Made by a program: the position numbers and the translations under genes. The notes below the pieces were generated by a model that worked only from the letters and a program-made list of their open reading frames with translations, searched no databases and had not been told where the DNA came from. DNA of 52,637 bases from an uncultured Marinococcus sp. (GTDB lineage: Bacteria > Bacillota > Bacilli > Bacillales > Marinococcaceae): assembly GCF_947493875.1 (NCBI RefSeq), contig NZ_CANLSU010000011.1, positions 1 through 52,637 on the forward strand, given 5' to 3'. Positions 45,243-52,637 of this stretch are shown here, piece by piece. Every line of letters starts with the position of its first letter. Positions within the stretch are counted from its first letter, which is position 1.

Positions 45243-45329
45243 TTCAACCTCCTATTTTAATTTATATATATATATTTAAATTTTTATTTTCTTCATATTT
45301 TAAGTTGTAATATTAAGTGCAACATGTAC

Positions 45330-45660
45330 AAAAATAAAAAACACCCCAGGTATTTTTGAGTAAGAGGCATGTACTATCAAATACTCACACGAAGGGGTAC
45401 TAGGAACTACTATCATCTTACCATGATCGAACACCAACAACTAGAGGCTCTAACGAGCCTCCGCTGGTCCATCCGACTGATTGTAGTTTTCCTAGGCAAA
45501 TGTCCATCGACTATTTCCCGTGAACACCGGCGCCAACCGTCTTTCATTACGTATCAGGCATATCAAGCATAGAAATCCTATCACCAGATTGATTTACCAC
45601 AGCCTATGAATTGTTTATATGGGAAGACCACGGAAAGGATGTTTCAAAAAGAAGTATGAC
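45330..45660 (+). mobile_element. IS30-family transposase remnant
   Basis: An ORF from 45369 reads NYYHLTMIEHQQLEAL, then LGKCPSTISREHRRQ, the N-terminal helix-turn-helix of IS30 transposases ('HPSTISRELKRN'). It is stopped at 45572. Further short pieces (SYHQIDLPQPMNCLYGKTTERMF) follow. The DDE domain is gone. It separates the iclR gene from the aldehyde dehydrogenase gene. Confidence 0.65.
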
Positions 45661-45690
45661 TCTTAAAGGGCCAACCCAATATATATTAAA

Positions 45691-45727
45691 ATAGTGTGGA
45701 AGATAAACTATGATCTTTCCACACTAT
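45691..45727 (-). terminator. terminator of the BCCT/aldehyde dehydrogenase operon
   Basis: ATAGTGTGGAAGAT (45691-45704) pairs with ATCTTTCCACACTAT (45713-45727), one bulge, 33 bases past the aldehyde dehydrogenase stop. On the minus strand TTTTAATATATAT follows. Confidence 0.65.
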
Positions 45728-45759
45728 CCCTATTATTAAATTAACCACTGATTTTTACA

Positions 45760-47229
45760 TTAAACACTTTTAATGTAACGTGTTTTATATTGAAGATAAA
45801 AATCTGTCGCTTCACTACCAAGTTCTTTGAAAGTTCCTGTACTGGATTGCTTGTACCCACCGAAAGGTGCTTGAAAGAAAGTACCTGTAGTGGTCATATT
45901 TACTTTTACAATTCCTGCTTCTATTTCATTAAGTGCTTTATTCATATACTCAAGGTTTTTCGTGCAAATTGCTGAAGACAACCCATAATCTACATCATTT
46001 GCCACTGTAATTGCTTCATTGATATCTTGTACTTTAATAATACTGTTTACTGGTCCAAAAATCTCTTCTTTAGCGACTTGCATCCACGGTTTTACTTCAC
46101 TGATGACGGTCGGTTCTACGAAGTACCCTTGTTGGTATTCGTTTCCTTTTGGAGTGTTTCCGCCTATAAGCACCTTAGCCCCTTCATCTTTTGCACTTTG
46201 GATGAGATTAAGCGTAGATTGAAGTTCAGACTGATTTACTTGAGGCCCCATGTCTACGCCTTCTGTTAAGCCATTGCCCACTTTTATCTCTTCAGTCTTT
46301 TTCACAAGTTTCTCCGTAAACTCTTCAGCTATTTTCTCATGGACTATGATTCTACCTGTTGCTGTACATGCTTGACCTGTCTGCCCGTAAGCGCCCGCTA
46401 CAGCCAGCTGAACCGCTTCGTCAATATCTGCATCTTCCATAACTATAAGAGGGTTTTTTCCTCCCATCTCAAGCAAGCAACGTTTCATATCTTTAGCTGC
46501 TTCCGCGTATATTTTTTTACCAACTGCATTAGAGCCCGTAAATGTTACGGCTTTGATAGCACTATGGTTAATCATATCTGGAACAAGTTTTCCTGGCGCA
46601 ATTACGAAATTAACTACACCAGCAGGAACACCGGCGCGATTGACTATATCTATAAATTTCATTGCCGTTAAAGGCGTTTCAGAAGAAGGTTTTAAAATCA
46701 CTGTGTTCCCAGCAGCAATAGCTGGTGCTGTTTTCCAAGCAGGAATGGATAATGGAAAGTTCCAAGGTGTAACTACTAAAACTGGACCAAGTGCTTCAGG
46801 TTTAGTTTCGATTTGGACATTTGGGATATCCGCTTCAACTATCATTCCTTTCATCCGACGACATTCTCCAGCGTAATATTTCACAATTCCTGCAGCATAT
46901 CCAACTTCTTTTAGAGCATCATTGTAGGTCTTCCCCTCTTCTTTAACGATTGCTCTCGCAAGGTCTTCTTTTTCCTCTTCCATTAATTTTGAAATGTTAT
47001 ATAAATATTCTCCGCGTTGAGGAGCAGGCGTCGTGCCCCAAAATTTTGACGCTTTCTCTGCAGAATCTATCGCCTCATTTACATCCTCTATATCTGATTG
47101 ATAAAAGGAAGAAATAACTTCCTGGGTATTAGCAGGGTTTACTCCTTCTTTTAAATCTTTACCAGAAGGCGCAACCCAGTTTCCATTTATAAAATTTTTC
47201 AGTGTTGTTGCAGTTGCAGTAGTTGCCAT
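45760..47229 (-). CDS. NAD(P)-dependent aldehyde dehydrogenase
   Basis: The 489-residue protein has all core ALDH residues: Asn157 in TPWNFPL, Glu254 in LEMGGKNP and nucleophile Cys288 in GQACTAT, plus FTGSNAVGKKI for cofactor binding. Overall it resembles 2,5-dioxovalerate and succinate-semialdehyde dehydrogenases of Bacilli. It would oxidise a semialdehyde made by the preceding enzymes of the operon. Sequence alone does not fix the substrate. It lies 56 bases after the DUF3726 gene, with GGAGAGAG ahead of its start. It could also serve the glutarate locus, but it is 9 kb away. Confidence 0.88.
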   Translation of the reverse strand: MATTATATTLKNFINGNWVAPSGKDLKEGVNPANTQEVISSFYQSDIEDVNEAIDSAEKASKFWGTTPAPQRGEYLYNISKLMEEEKEDLARAIVKEEGKTYNDALKEVGYAAGIVKYYAGECRRMKGMIVEADIPNVQIETKPEALGPVLVVTPWNFPLSIPAWKTAPAIAAGNTVILKPSSETPLTAMKFIDIVNRAGVPAGVVNFVIAPGKLVPDMINHSAIKAVTFTGSNAVGKKIYAEAAKDMKRCLLEMGGKNPLIVMEDADIDEAVQLAVAGAYGQTGQACTATGRIIVHEKIAEEFTEKLVKKTEEIKVGNGLTEGVDMGPQVNQSELQSTLNLIQSAKDEGAKVLIGGNTPKGNEYQQGYFVEPTVISEVKPWMQVAKEEIFGPVNSIIKVQDINEAITVANDVDYGLSSAICTKNLEYMNKALNEIEAGIVKVNMTTTGTFFQAPFGGYKQSSTGTFKELGSEATDFYLQYKTRYIKSV

Positions 47230-47285
47230 AATTTCTCTCTCCTTTGATTAGTTTTATATTAATTTTCATAAAACAACTTTTGTTG

Positions 47286-48086
47286 TTAAGTGTTCTCACC
47301 AGCGCCTCGTCTCCTTGATTGCTCAGAAGACTTGACTAATATCTTACGGCCAATTTGATCTAAATGTTTCCAAATAGCGTTATCGACTTCTGCTCCATTA
47401 TGTGAAGCCTTTTCAAATTCCGCTTTTAATAATGCAGATTCTACAAGTTGAACACTTTCACAATTTTTCTTACGACGTAATTCTTTAACGCATGAATTGA
47501 TTAGTTCTATTTCCATCGCAGAGTAAAGCGAAAACTCTTCACACGATAATGTATTATTATCAAACGGGAACAGATCCTTCGAAAATTTTTGCTGCATAAT
47601 ATTCTCTACTTCTTCTCCTTCAGCTATAAATGGAAAAGGATTTTCCGGGGTTGCTAACATCCATATTGCAGTGTTTCTTGTGCTCCTATAATTGATTAAA
47701 CATCCTTTATTTCTGAAAGCAACGTAATTGGCAGTCTTAGCCAGGGCTTGGGAAGGTACAGTATTTTGTACAGATACTTGAACTATTTGATTTGCATAAT
47801 TTAGACTCAACGCACAGTCTGCTATAGCTTTACCATACACAACAGCACTCCCGTTACTGATATTGCAATATAAAACATTATTACTTTTCTTCGATATTTC
47901 TATGCTATTTAATCCATGTTTTAATATATCATCGGTTTCTTTTTGTAAAATGGAAAGACCTTTGAGTCCAACGATTTCGCTCCATGCTACCGCTTCTGCT
48001 CCATCATCGGCATATCCATAGGGAATACCACAAGCCAAAAACACCTTTTTACAATGAGCGAATAATTCTAGATAGGAAACTCGCAT
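47286..48086 (-). CDS. DUF3726 family protein
   Basis: The 266-residue protein begins VSYLELFAHCKKVFLACGIPYGYADDGAEAVAWSEIVGLKGL, the DUF3726 start in which a helical segment with 'G...G.A.(D/E)AA' is typical. The middle holds TVPSQALAKTANYVAFRNKGC and the end is rich in Arg and Ser. No catalytic motif is known for the family. It overlaps the dipeptidase-like gene upstream by 19 bases, so the two are co-translated, which suggests that they act together in an undescribed catabolic step. Confidence 0.65.
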   Translation of the reverse strand: MRVSYLELFAHCKKVFLACGIPYGYADDGAEAVAWSEIVGLKGLSILQKETDDILKHGLNSIEISKKSNNVLYCNISNGSAVVYGKAIADCALSLNYANQIVQVSVQNTVPSQALAKTANYVAFRNKGCLINYRSTRNTAIWMLATPENPFPFIAEGEEVENIMQQKFSKDLFPFDNNTLSCEEFSLYSAMEIELINSCVKELRRKKNCESVQLVESALLKAEFEKASHNGAEVDNAIWKHLDQIGRKILVKSSEQSRRRGAGENT

Positions 48087-49084
48087 TTCTGCGCCTCCTC
48101 TTCAGCTGTAAAAGCATTTGTGAAGAAACGTAACCAATTCCCTCCCATCACTTTCGATATTTCCTCATCTTTCATTCCATTTTCTTGTAAACCTCTTATA
48201 ATGTTGGGAAAATCAGCTGGAGTTTTAAACCATTCTGGCCATTCAGGCCACTCGGGATCTTCTTGCGAACCAGCTCCATAATCAATTTCGAAAGTCCATC
48301 GTCCCATCCTCATCCAGTTTAAAAACTCCTTGGACATGTTCATGGTTAAATCTGTGCCAATTCCGACATGATCAATTCCCATAAAATCTACTGTTTCCAT
48401 TATCATTTCACAGAACTCATTCAATGTTGTACTTTTTCCATTAATCAAATGAGGATAGGCGCACACTCCAATGACGCCTTTATTCTCTTTCAAAGCTTGA
48501 AGTACTTTTTCAGATTTATTTCTTTTCGTAGGATAAAGCCAATCAGGATTCGCATGAGTAATTGCCACTGGACGATTTGATATCTCAATTGCATCGAGAG
48601 AAGTTTGTTCGCCAACATGCGATAAATCAACCACCATCCCAACTCGGTTCATTTCTTCAACTACCAATTTGCCATAGCGAGAAAGTCCACTATCTATTTT
48701 TTCGTAACAACTACTTCCAACTAAATTTTGATTGTTATAAGTTAGTTGCATCACTTTAACCCCAAGCTGATTAAATACAGAAACAAGAGAAAGATCATCT
48801 TCTAAAGCTGAGGTATTTTGTGTTCCCAGAATCACACCTATCTTTCCTTCTTTTTTGGCTTTCAAAATATCAGAACCTTGAAAGACTTGCATTACCAAGT
48901 CACTATTTGCTTTAAAAAATTGATGCCATGCCCCAACCTTACTGATTGTCTCTCGGGCATTCTCCCACAAACCACAGCAAGCATGAACACAAGTTACACC
49001 ACCCTCTTGAAGCAGATACAAAAAGTCTCGATCCCAATTACTTAGTTCTAATGCATCAATAGTAATTATTTCTTGTTGAGTCAT
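48068..49084 (-). CDS. M19 (renal dipeptidase-like) protein lacking metal ligands
   Basis: The 338-residue protein aligns with membrane dipeptidases (M19): LTYNNQNLVGSSC, GLSRYGKLVVEEMNRVGMVVDLSHVG and PVAITHANP...KRN, retaining H156 and H177. But the N-terminal HxD that binds zinc is absent (TIDALELSNWDRD), and the bridging Glu of the usual 'GxEG' strand is Gln (ILGTQNTSAL, Q89). It probably uses one metal or none and may not be a peptidase. AGAAGGGG precedes its start. It overlaps the unknown gene upstream by 29 bases and the DUF3726 gene downstream by 19 bases. Confidence 0.8.
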   Translation of the reverse strand: MTQQEIITIDALELSNWDRDFLYLLQEGGVTCVHACCGLWENARETISKVGAWHQFFKANSDLVMQVFQGSDILKAKKEGKIGVILGTQNTSALEDDLSLVSVFNQLGVKVMQLTYNNQNLVGSSCYEKIDSGLSRYGKLVVEEMNRVGMVVDLSHVGEQTSLDAIEISNRPVAITHANPDWLYPTKRNKSEKVLQALKENKGVIGVCAYPHLINGKSTTLNEFCEMIMETVDFMGIDHVGIGTDLTMNMSKEFLNWMRMGRWTFEIDYGAGSQEDPEWPEWPEWFKTPADFPNIIRGLQENGMKDEEISKVMGGNWLRFFTNAFTAEEEAQKCEFPI

Positions 49085-50780
49085 AACATGCCCCTTCTTT
49101 AGTAGGTATTTGTGGAAAAACCCAATTATCTGCGAATGGTTCCCCTATTTCTTCTACAAGAGGTGCGCCTTGAAACAAAGTAATACGCACCCAACGATCA
49201 GATTTTGGATTAAAACGTTCCGCTCCAAAAAAAGACAACTTACATCTTAATAAATTAACTGGCGATAATTTTTTGCTTAATAAATTCATTCGAATCTCAC
49301 CATATTCATAACCATTTAAAGATTGGATACGTTTTATAATTCCTTTATATTTTGGATATTTTAAAATAAAAGAAGTAATCATTTGTTCTGAAGAATCATT
49401 TTCTAATGCTTGATGTACTTCCTGTACTTGTTCGGCAATGTTCAAGGGCATCTCAAACTCTTCTCCAGGGTCTTCTCCACGAATTCCTAGGCGTGGCTCT
49501 TCTTTTTCTTCAGACCGATACCAAAAATAATATTTTTCTTCTGGATCAGTAAAATCGTAATCAAAAACCCAAGCATATTGATCATTTATTAGTTGTTTTA
49601 ATTGGTCTACCGTCATTTTTGGATCAATTTGATAGGATTCTTCCGAACCCATATATTGCTCTAGTTCAATAACATGTTCGGCATAAAGTTCTAATAAAAG
49701 TGTATACAGTAATTCTTGTGTTTCTATTGGAACCATTTCAGTTAATTCTTGCCATACATCAAATACTGGTTGGCCTTCTATTTCTCTCGTGCTCATGTAT
49801 TCTACAACGAGACTTTTTAAACGCTTAATATTTTTATCTAGATCTTCTGGATTAACAAAAATTTCTCTATCAATTAATCTTGATTCCTCAAAATAATTAG
49901 AAACACGTTCCAACCACTGAGTTAAAATTACCAAGTCGCTTTGTGAGGGCTGAATGTCTTTGACTCTTGCTATTGCTTTTTCTCGAAAAAAGATCCATTG
50001 ATGAATCAATTTTGGATGTGAAATCAAAAATGGCGCCATCCCCAAGCCAGTAGCATTTCCAGTCCCCATAAAACGCTTAATTTCAGGCCCTAGTTTAATG
50101 GAGTGAGAGTTTTTTTCATGCGCTATATGTTCTACTAAATGGAAACTAAAATGACGTAACATGTAAACAGCAAACATTTGAGCTTGAAAAGGCCCACTAA
50201 AGGGATGATCGTTTTTAATCTTTTCATAAGGCGCTAAACCAAATTTTCCATTTCCATAAACAGCTGTTGTTCGAAGCAAATATCCAACTTCATTTAATGT
50301 TTGTGGATCTGGTTGCTCTTGTTTTGTCAAACATTCAATTACATAATTAAAAACTCTATTGCTTTTATTTGCGCGAGACCAAACAAGGTCAGAAGAATCG
50401 CTCCGTCCAACTTCTTGTTTCGGCAATTCTACTTTTAGTCTCTCTAATTTCTCGCTCGAAATAGTGCCCTCACATAATGCAAAAGTTACGTCCCATTTTT
50501 CTGAAATAACCCGATCGCTTCTTTCTTCCTCATTAATTCTTGTAGAAATAACGATAAAAGAAAACAAATGTTTTGGGGTTTGAACGCTATATATAGCGTA
50601 ACCATAGCCTTCTTCGTTCAAATCAAAGGTAGTACACTCGATTTGCCAATTCTCTCTCATCATATTTCTTAACATCGTACGTAAAAAGCTCAAACTTGTA
50701 AGTCGAAATGCACCAATTCTTTCTTGTGTCATGACTTCAGAAGCGGGACGCAACTTATGCTTTTCACAGCTTATAGTCAT
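49056..50780 (-). CDS. unrecognised 574-residue cytoplasmic protein
   Basis: I do not recognise this family. The protein has no signal peptide or membrane span and is rich in Glu, Lys and aromatic residues. An N-terminal region of strands (about 40-120; WQIECTTFDLNEEGYGYAIYS, HLFSFIVISTRIN) is followed by a mainly helical middle, containing RTTAVYGNGKFGLAPYEKI and GPFQAQMFAVYMLRHFSFHLVEHIAH (about 170-225, with several His). The end reads RWVRITLFQGAPLVEEIGEPF. GAGGTG lies before the start. It lies between the BCCT gene and the M19-like gene, overlapping the latter, so it is probably an enzyme of the same pathway. Confidence 0.75.
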   Translation of the reverse strand: MTISCEKHKLRPASEVMTQERIGAFRLTSLSFLRTMLRNMMRENWQIECTTFDLNEEGYGYAIYSVQTPKHLFSFIVISTRINEEERSDRVISEKWDVTFALCEGTISSEKLERLKVELPKQEVGRSDSSDLVWSRANKSNRVFNYVIECLTKQEQPDPQTLNEVGYLLRTTAVYGNGKFGLAPYEKIKNDHPFSGPFQAQMFAVYMLRHFSFHLVEHIAHEKNSHSIKLGPEIKRFMGTGNATGLGMAPFLISHPKLIHQWIFFREKAIARVKDIQPSQSDLVILTQWLERVSNYFEESRLIDREIFVNPEDLDKNIKRLKSLVVEYMSTREIEGQPVFDVWQELTEMVPIETQELLYTLLLELYAEHVIELEQYMGSEESYQIDPKMTVDQLKQLINDQYAWVFDYDFTDPEEKYYFWYRSEEKEEPRLGIRGEDPGEEFEMPLNIAEQVQEVHQALENDSSEQMITSFILKYPKYKGIIKRIQSLNGYEYGEIRMNLLSKKLSPVNLLRCKLSFFGAERFNPKSDRWVRITLFQGAPLVEEIGEPFADNWVFPQIPTKEGACYDSTRNNYY

Positions 50781-50820
50781 TAACTATTCACCTCACTATT
50801 TAATCATGCTCTTTCATGGG

Positions 50821-52398
50821 TTAAATAATCTTTTTTTCATTATTTTTCCCATTTTTGAGGTCTTCTTCAGATACAGAGAATGACAATCCTTGTTCTCTTG
50901 CTAGCTTTTTACAAACATGTGGGGCAGTCCAAAATGTGGTCAAAAGTAATAAAGAGACTGGGACAGCAGTTACTACTATAAAAGATTGTAAAGAATTAAC
51001 ACCGCCTTCACCAATTGTTAGTAATATAGTTGCTACCGCCCCCATAAGTATTGCCCAAAAAACTCTTATAATCTTAGGCGGGTCTCCACTACCAGTAATA
51101 GCCATAGAAATAGTGAAAGACATTGAATCGGTCGTTGTTAGCACAAAAATAATAGTAGCTAGTAAAAAGAGGAAACCTAATAGTAGCCCAAATGGCAATT
51201 GTTCTGTTATTGCTATCATTGCAGCGGGCGGACCATTACTGTTGAGTGCTTGCGAAATAGAATTAGGTTGGGAAAGCTCTTGAAAAATTCCAGTGCCTCC
51301 TACAACCGTAAACCAAAAAGTTGTAACAATAGGAGCTATTATAGCTACGGCTAATACAATTTCGCGTATAGTTCTTCCTCGAGAAATACGGCTAGTAAAA
51401 ATAGCCATCATAGGTCCATAACCTAAAAACCAGGCAAAAAAGAAAACTGTCCACCCACTCAACCATTCTTCGTTGCTACGGTAAGTATGCATTGTTAGAA
51501 AATTTTGAAGATAAAATCCGAATGATTCTAGATACGAATTAACAATAAACAACCAGGGGCCTAATATCAGCATGGCTATAACGAGACCTATGGCTAGAAT
51601 AGTATTGTAACTGCTTAAGATTTGAATGCCTTTATGAATCCCCGTCACTGCAGAGATAGCCGCCACAATAACTAAAAAGATAATAATCAGAGAATGGGTT
51701 AATAAAGTATTAGGAAATCCTAATAAAGCGTTCAATCCGTAACCGGCTTGCAAGCCAAGAAATCCGATGGGACCTATGGTTCCTGCAGCTACCGCTATTA
51801 TAGAAAAAGAATCTACAAACGTGCCTAATATGCTTTTTTTTATAACTTTGTCGCCAAAGATTGGATACAATAGAGATCTTGGTTTAAGGGGAGCGCCACG
51901 ATGATAATGAGCATACATTAAAACGAAAGTGCTCAAAGTGCCTAAAATAGCCCAAGCCAGAAATCCCCAATCAACAAAACTCGTTGCCAATGCCGGCGTT
52001 ACCGTTTCTTGGGCCTTCGACGGCACCCCTTCAAAATGCGGAGGAACATTTAAATAGTGACTCAAAGGCTCAGCCGCCGCCCAAAAAACCCCGCCACCAG
52101 CAAGCAAAGTACACATAATAATCGAAATCCACTTAAAGTTGCCTATTTCTGGCTTTTCCATATTCCCTAATTTTATTTTTCCATATTTAGAAAAACCTAA
52201 ATATAAAGCAATAATAAACGTTCCAAGCATAAGGAATTGATAAAAAGAACCAAAATATTTTACAGAAAAATTGAATGAAGCGCTTACAATTTTAGTTACA
52301 AAGTTTTGGTCAATAATCCCTGCCAATACAAATAAAATCAAAGCCCCTCCACTTATGATGAAAACAGGTAAATCAACAGTTTTTTTCTCATTTTCCAA
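50821..52398 (-). CDS. BCCT-family transporter
   Basis: The 525-residue protein has 12 membrane spans in BCCT order, with FWAAAEPLSHYLNVPP (TM4 region) and GWTVFFFAWFLGYGPMMAIF followed by SRISRGRTIRE (TM8 and after). BCCT carriers import betaine, carnitine, choline or related quaternary amines with sodium or protons, or by exchange. Several tryptophans of the usual TM8 box are Phe, Leu or Tyr here, so the substrate may differ. A TTG at 52398 is taken as start because AAGGAGG lies seven bases ahead; the ATG at 52422 has none. It is the first gene of a minus-strand operon. Confidence 0.88.
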   Translation of the reverse strand: MENEKKTVDLPVFIISGGALILFVLAGIIDQNFVTKIVSASFNFSVKYFGSFYQFLMLGTFIIALYLGFSKYGKIKLGNMEKPEIGNFKWISIIMCTLLAGGGVFWAAAEPLSHYLNVPPHFEGVPSKAQETVTPALATSFVDWGFLAWAILGTLSTFVLMYAHYHRGAPLKPRSLLYPIFGDKVIKKSILGTFVDSFSIIAVAAGTIGPIGFLGLQAGYGLNALLGFPNTLLTHSLIIIFLVIVAAISAVTGIHKGIQILSSYNTILAIGLVIAMLILGPWLFIVNSYLESFGFYLQNFLTMHTYRSNEEWLSGWTVFFFAWFLGYGPMMAIFTSRISRGRTIREIVLAVAIIAPIVTTFWFTVVGGTGIFQELSQPNSISQALNSNGPPAAMIAITEQLPFGLLLGFLFLLATIIFVLTTTDSMSFTISMAITGSGDPPKIIRVFWAILMGAVATILLTIGEGGVNSLQSFIVVTAVPVSLLLLTTFWTAPHVCKKLAREQGLSFSVSEEDLKNGKNNEKKII

Positions 52399-52561
52399 AA
52401 AACTACCTCCTTCATGAGCCAAAATAGAAAAACTCTATAATTCACAATATAGGTATTTAATTCCGATATTTATAAATTAACTTGTTTGAATATATTTGTC
52501 AATGCTCTCTTAATAAATTATTGATTTTTTTAATTGACATTCTAAGGTAAGAAAAAACAAA

Positions 52562-52637
52562 GGGACCGTCAATAATTTTGTGTAAACGGCTGTCCTCTTC
52601 CAGCCTTGAAGTTAACCCTGCCGTTGAAACATATCTT
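52562..52637 (-). mobile_element. IS256-like element end with transposase C-terminus
   Basis: The terminal repeat GGGACCGTC...TTTTGTGTAAACG (52562-52588) begins an element that continues past the window. On the minus strand a frame running in from the right reads FNGRVNFKAGRGQPFTQNY and stops at 52569-52571 inside the repeat. IS256 transposases typically end in such an '(F)xGR(V/L)...FTQN' tail. No other gene is seen in 52399-52561, which must hold the BCCT promoter. Confidence 0.6.

Noticed and set aside
1-52637. CRISPR arrays, tRNA and rRNA genes
   Set aside because: No regularly spaced repeats, tRNA cloverleaf sequences or conserved rRNA stretches were noticed on either strand by eye.

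Overview
The window looks like a chromosomal segment from a low-GC Gram-positive bacterium of the Bacillales. The evidence is strong AGGAGG-type ribosome binding sites, TTGACA/TATAAT promoters with CcpA-like cre boxes, and Bacillus-type families (LctP, GlcD/GlcF, a YthAB-like cytochrome bd oxidase, a YerD-like glutamate synthase, CadD). A BCCT carrier and several metal and redox genes would fit a halophilic or alkaliphilic Bacillaceae, but that is a guess. An IS256-like terminal repeat lies at each edge, so the window is a stretch between two insertion sequences. Many genes in it are truncated, frameshifted or duplicated.

Region 1 (1-8.5 kb) is AT-rich and defence-like. It holds a Doc toxin/AbrB-type antitoxin pair with a palindromic operator, a 1258-residue nuclease-STAND NTPase protein, a DUF6414-like gene that appears to start at AUU, and a tyrosine recombinase divergent from a YefM-YoeB toxin-antitoxin pair. 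The recombinase / palindrome / YefM-YoeB block occurs again as a decayed copy at 16.3-18.2 kb.

Region 2 (8.9-19.6 kb) starts with a lactate permease divergent from its GntR regulator, with clear operators and cre boxes. Next come a truncated malate:quinone oxidoreductase fused head-on to a truncated hsdM, a serine resolvase, a membrane-bound alpha/beta hydrolase behind a leader terminator, the decayed cassette copy, an IS3-type remnant and a sulfide:quinone oxidoreductase pseudogene.

Region 3 (20-28 kb) carries a 1-Cys peroxiredoxin and a cytochrome bd oxidase operon with two very small membrane ORFs. A truncated TauE-like gene is joined head-on to a truncated unknown gene, and glycolate oxidase genes glcD and glcF follow.

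Region 4 (28.4-36.4 kb) is a glutarate catabolism locus. It has GlaH/CsiD (glutarate to L-2-hydroxyglutarate), a DUF3870 gene, a TAXI-TRAP transporter, a FadR-type regulator, LhgO (L-2-hydroxyglutarate to 2-oxoglutarate) and a frameshifted SDR. The glaH leader carries a cre box and an intrinsic terminator just before the ribosome binding site.

Region 5 (36.4-44.5 kb) is patchy: a broken HigBA pair, TetR plus a cation diffusion facilitator, a lipoprotein, a cadD gene with a stop codon, a YerD-like protein and a poorly explained 1.2 kb block.

Region 6 (44.5-52.4 kb) is an apparent catabolic operon: a BCCT transporter, an unrecognised 574-residue protein, an M19 dipeptidase homologue lacking metal ligands, a DUF3726 protein, an aldehyde dehydrogenase and, beyond an IS30 remnant, an IclR regulator. 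This operon and the glaH leader are the best candidates for undescribed biology here. No tRNA, rRNA or CRISPR array was seen.
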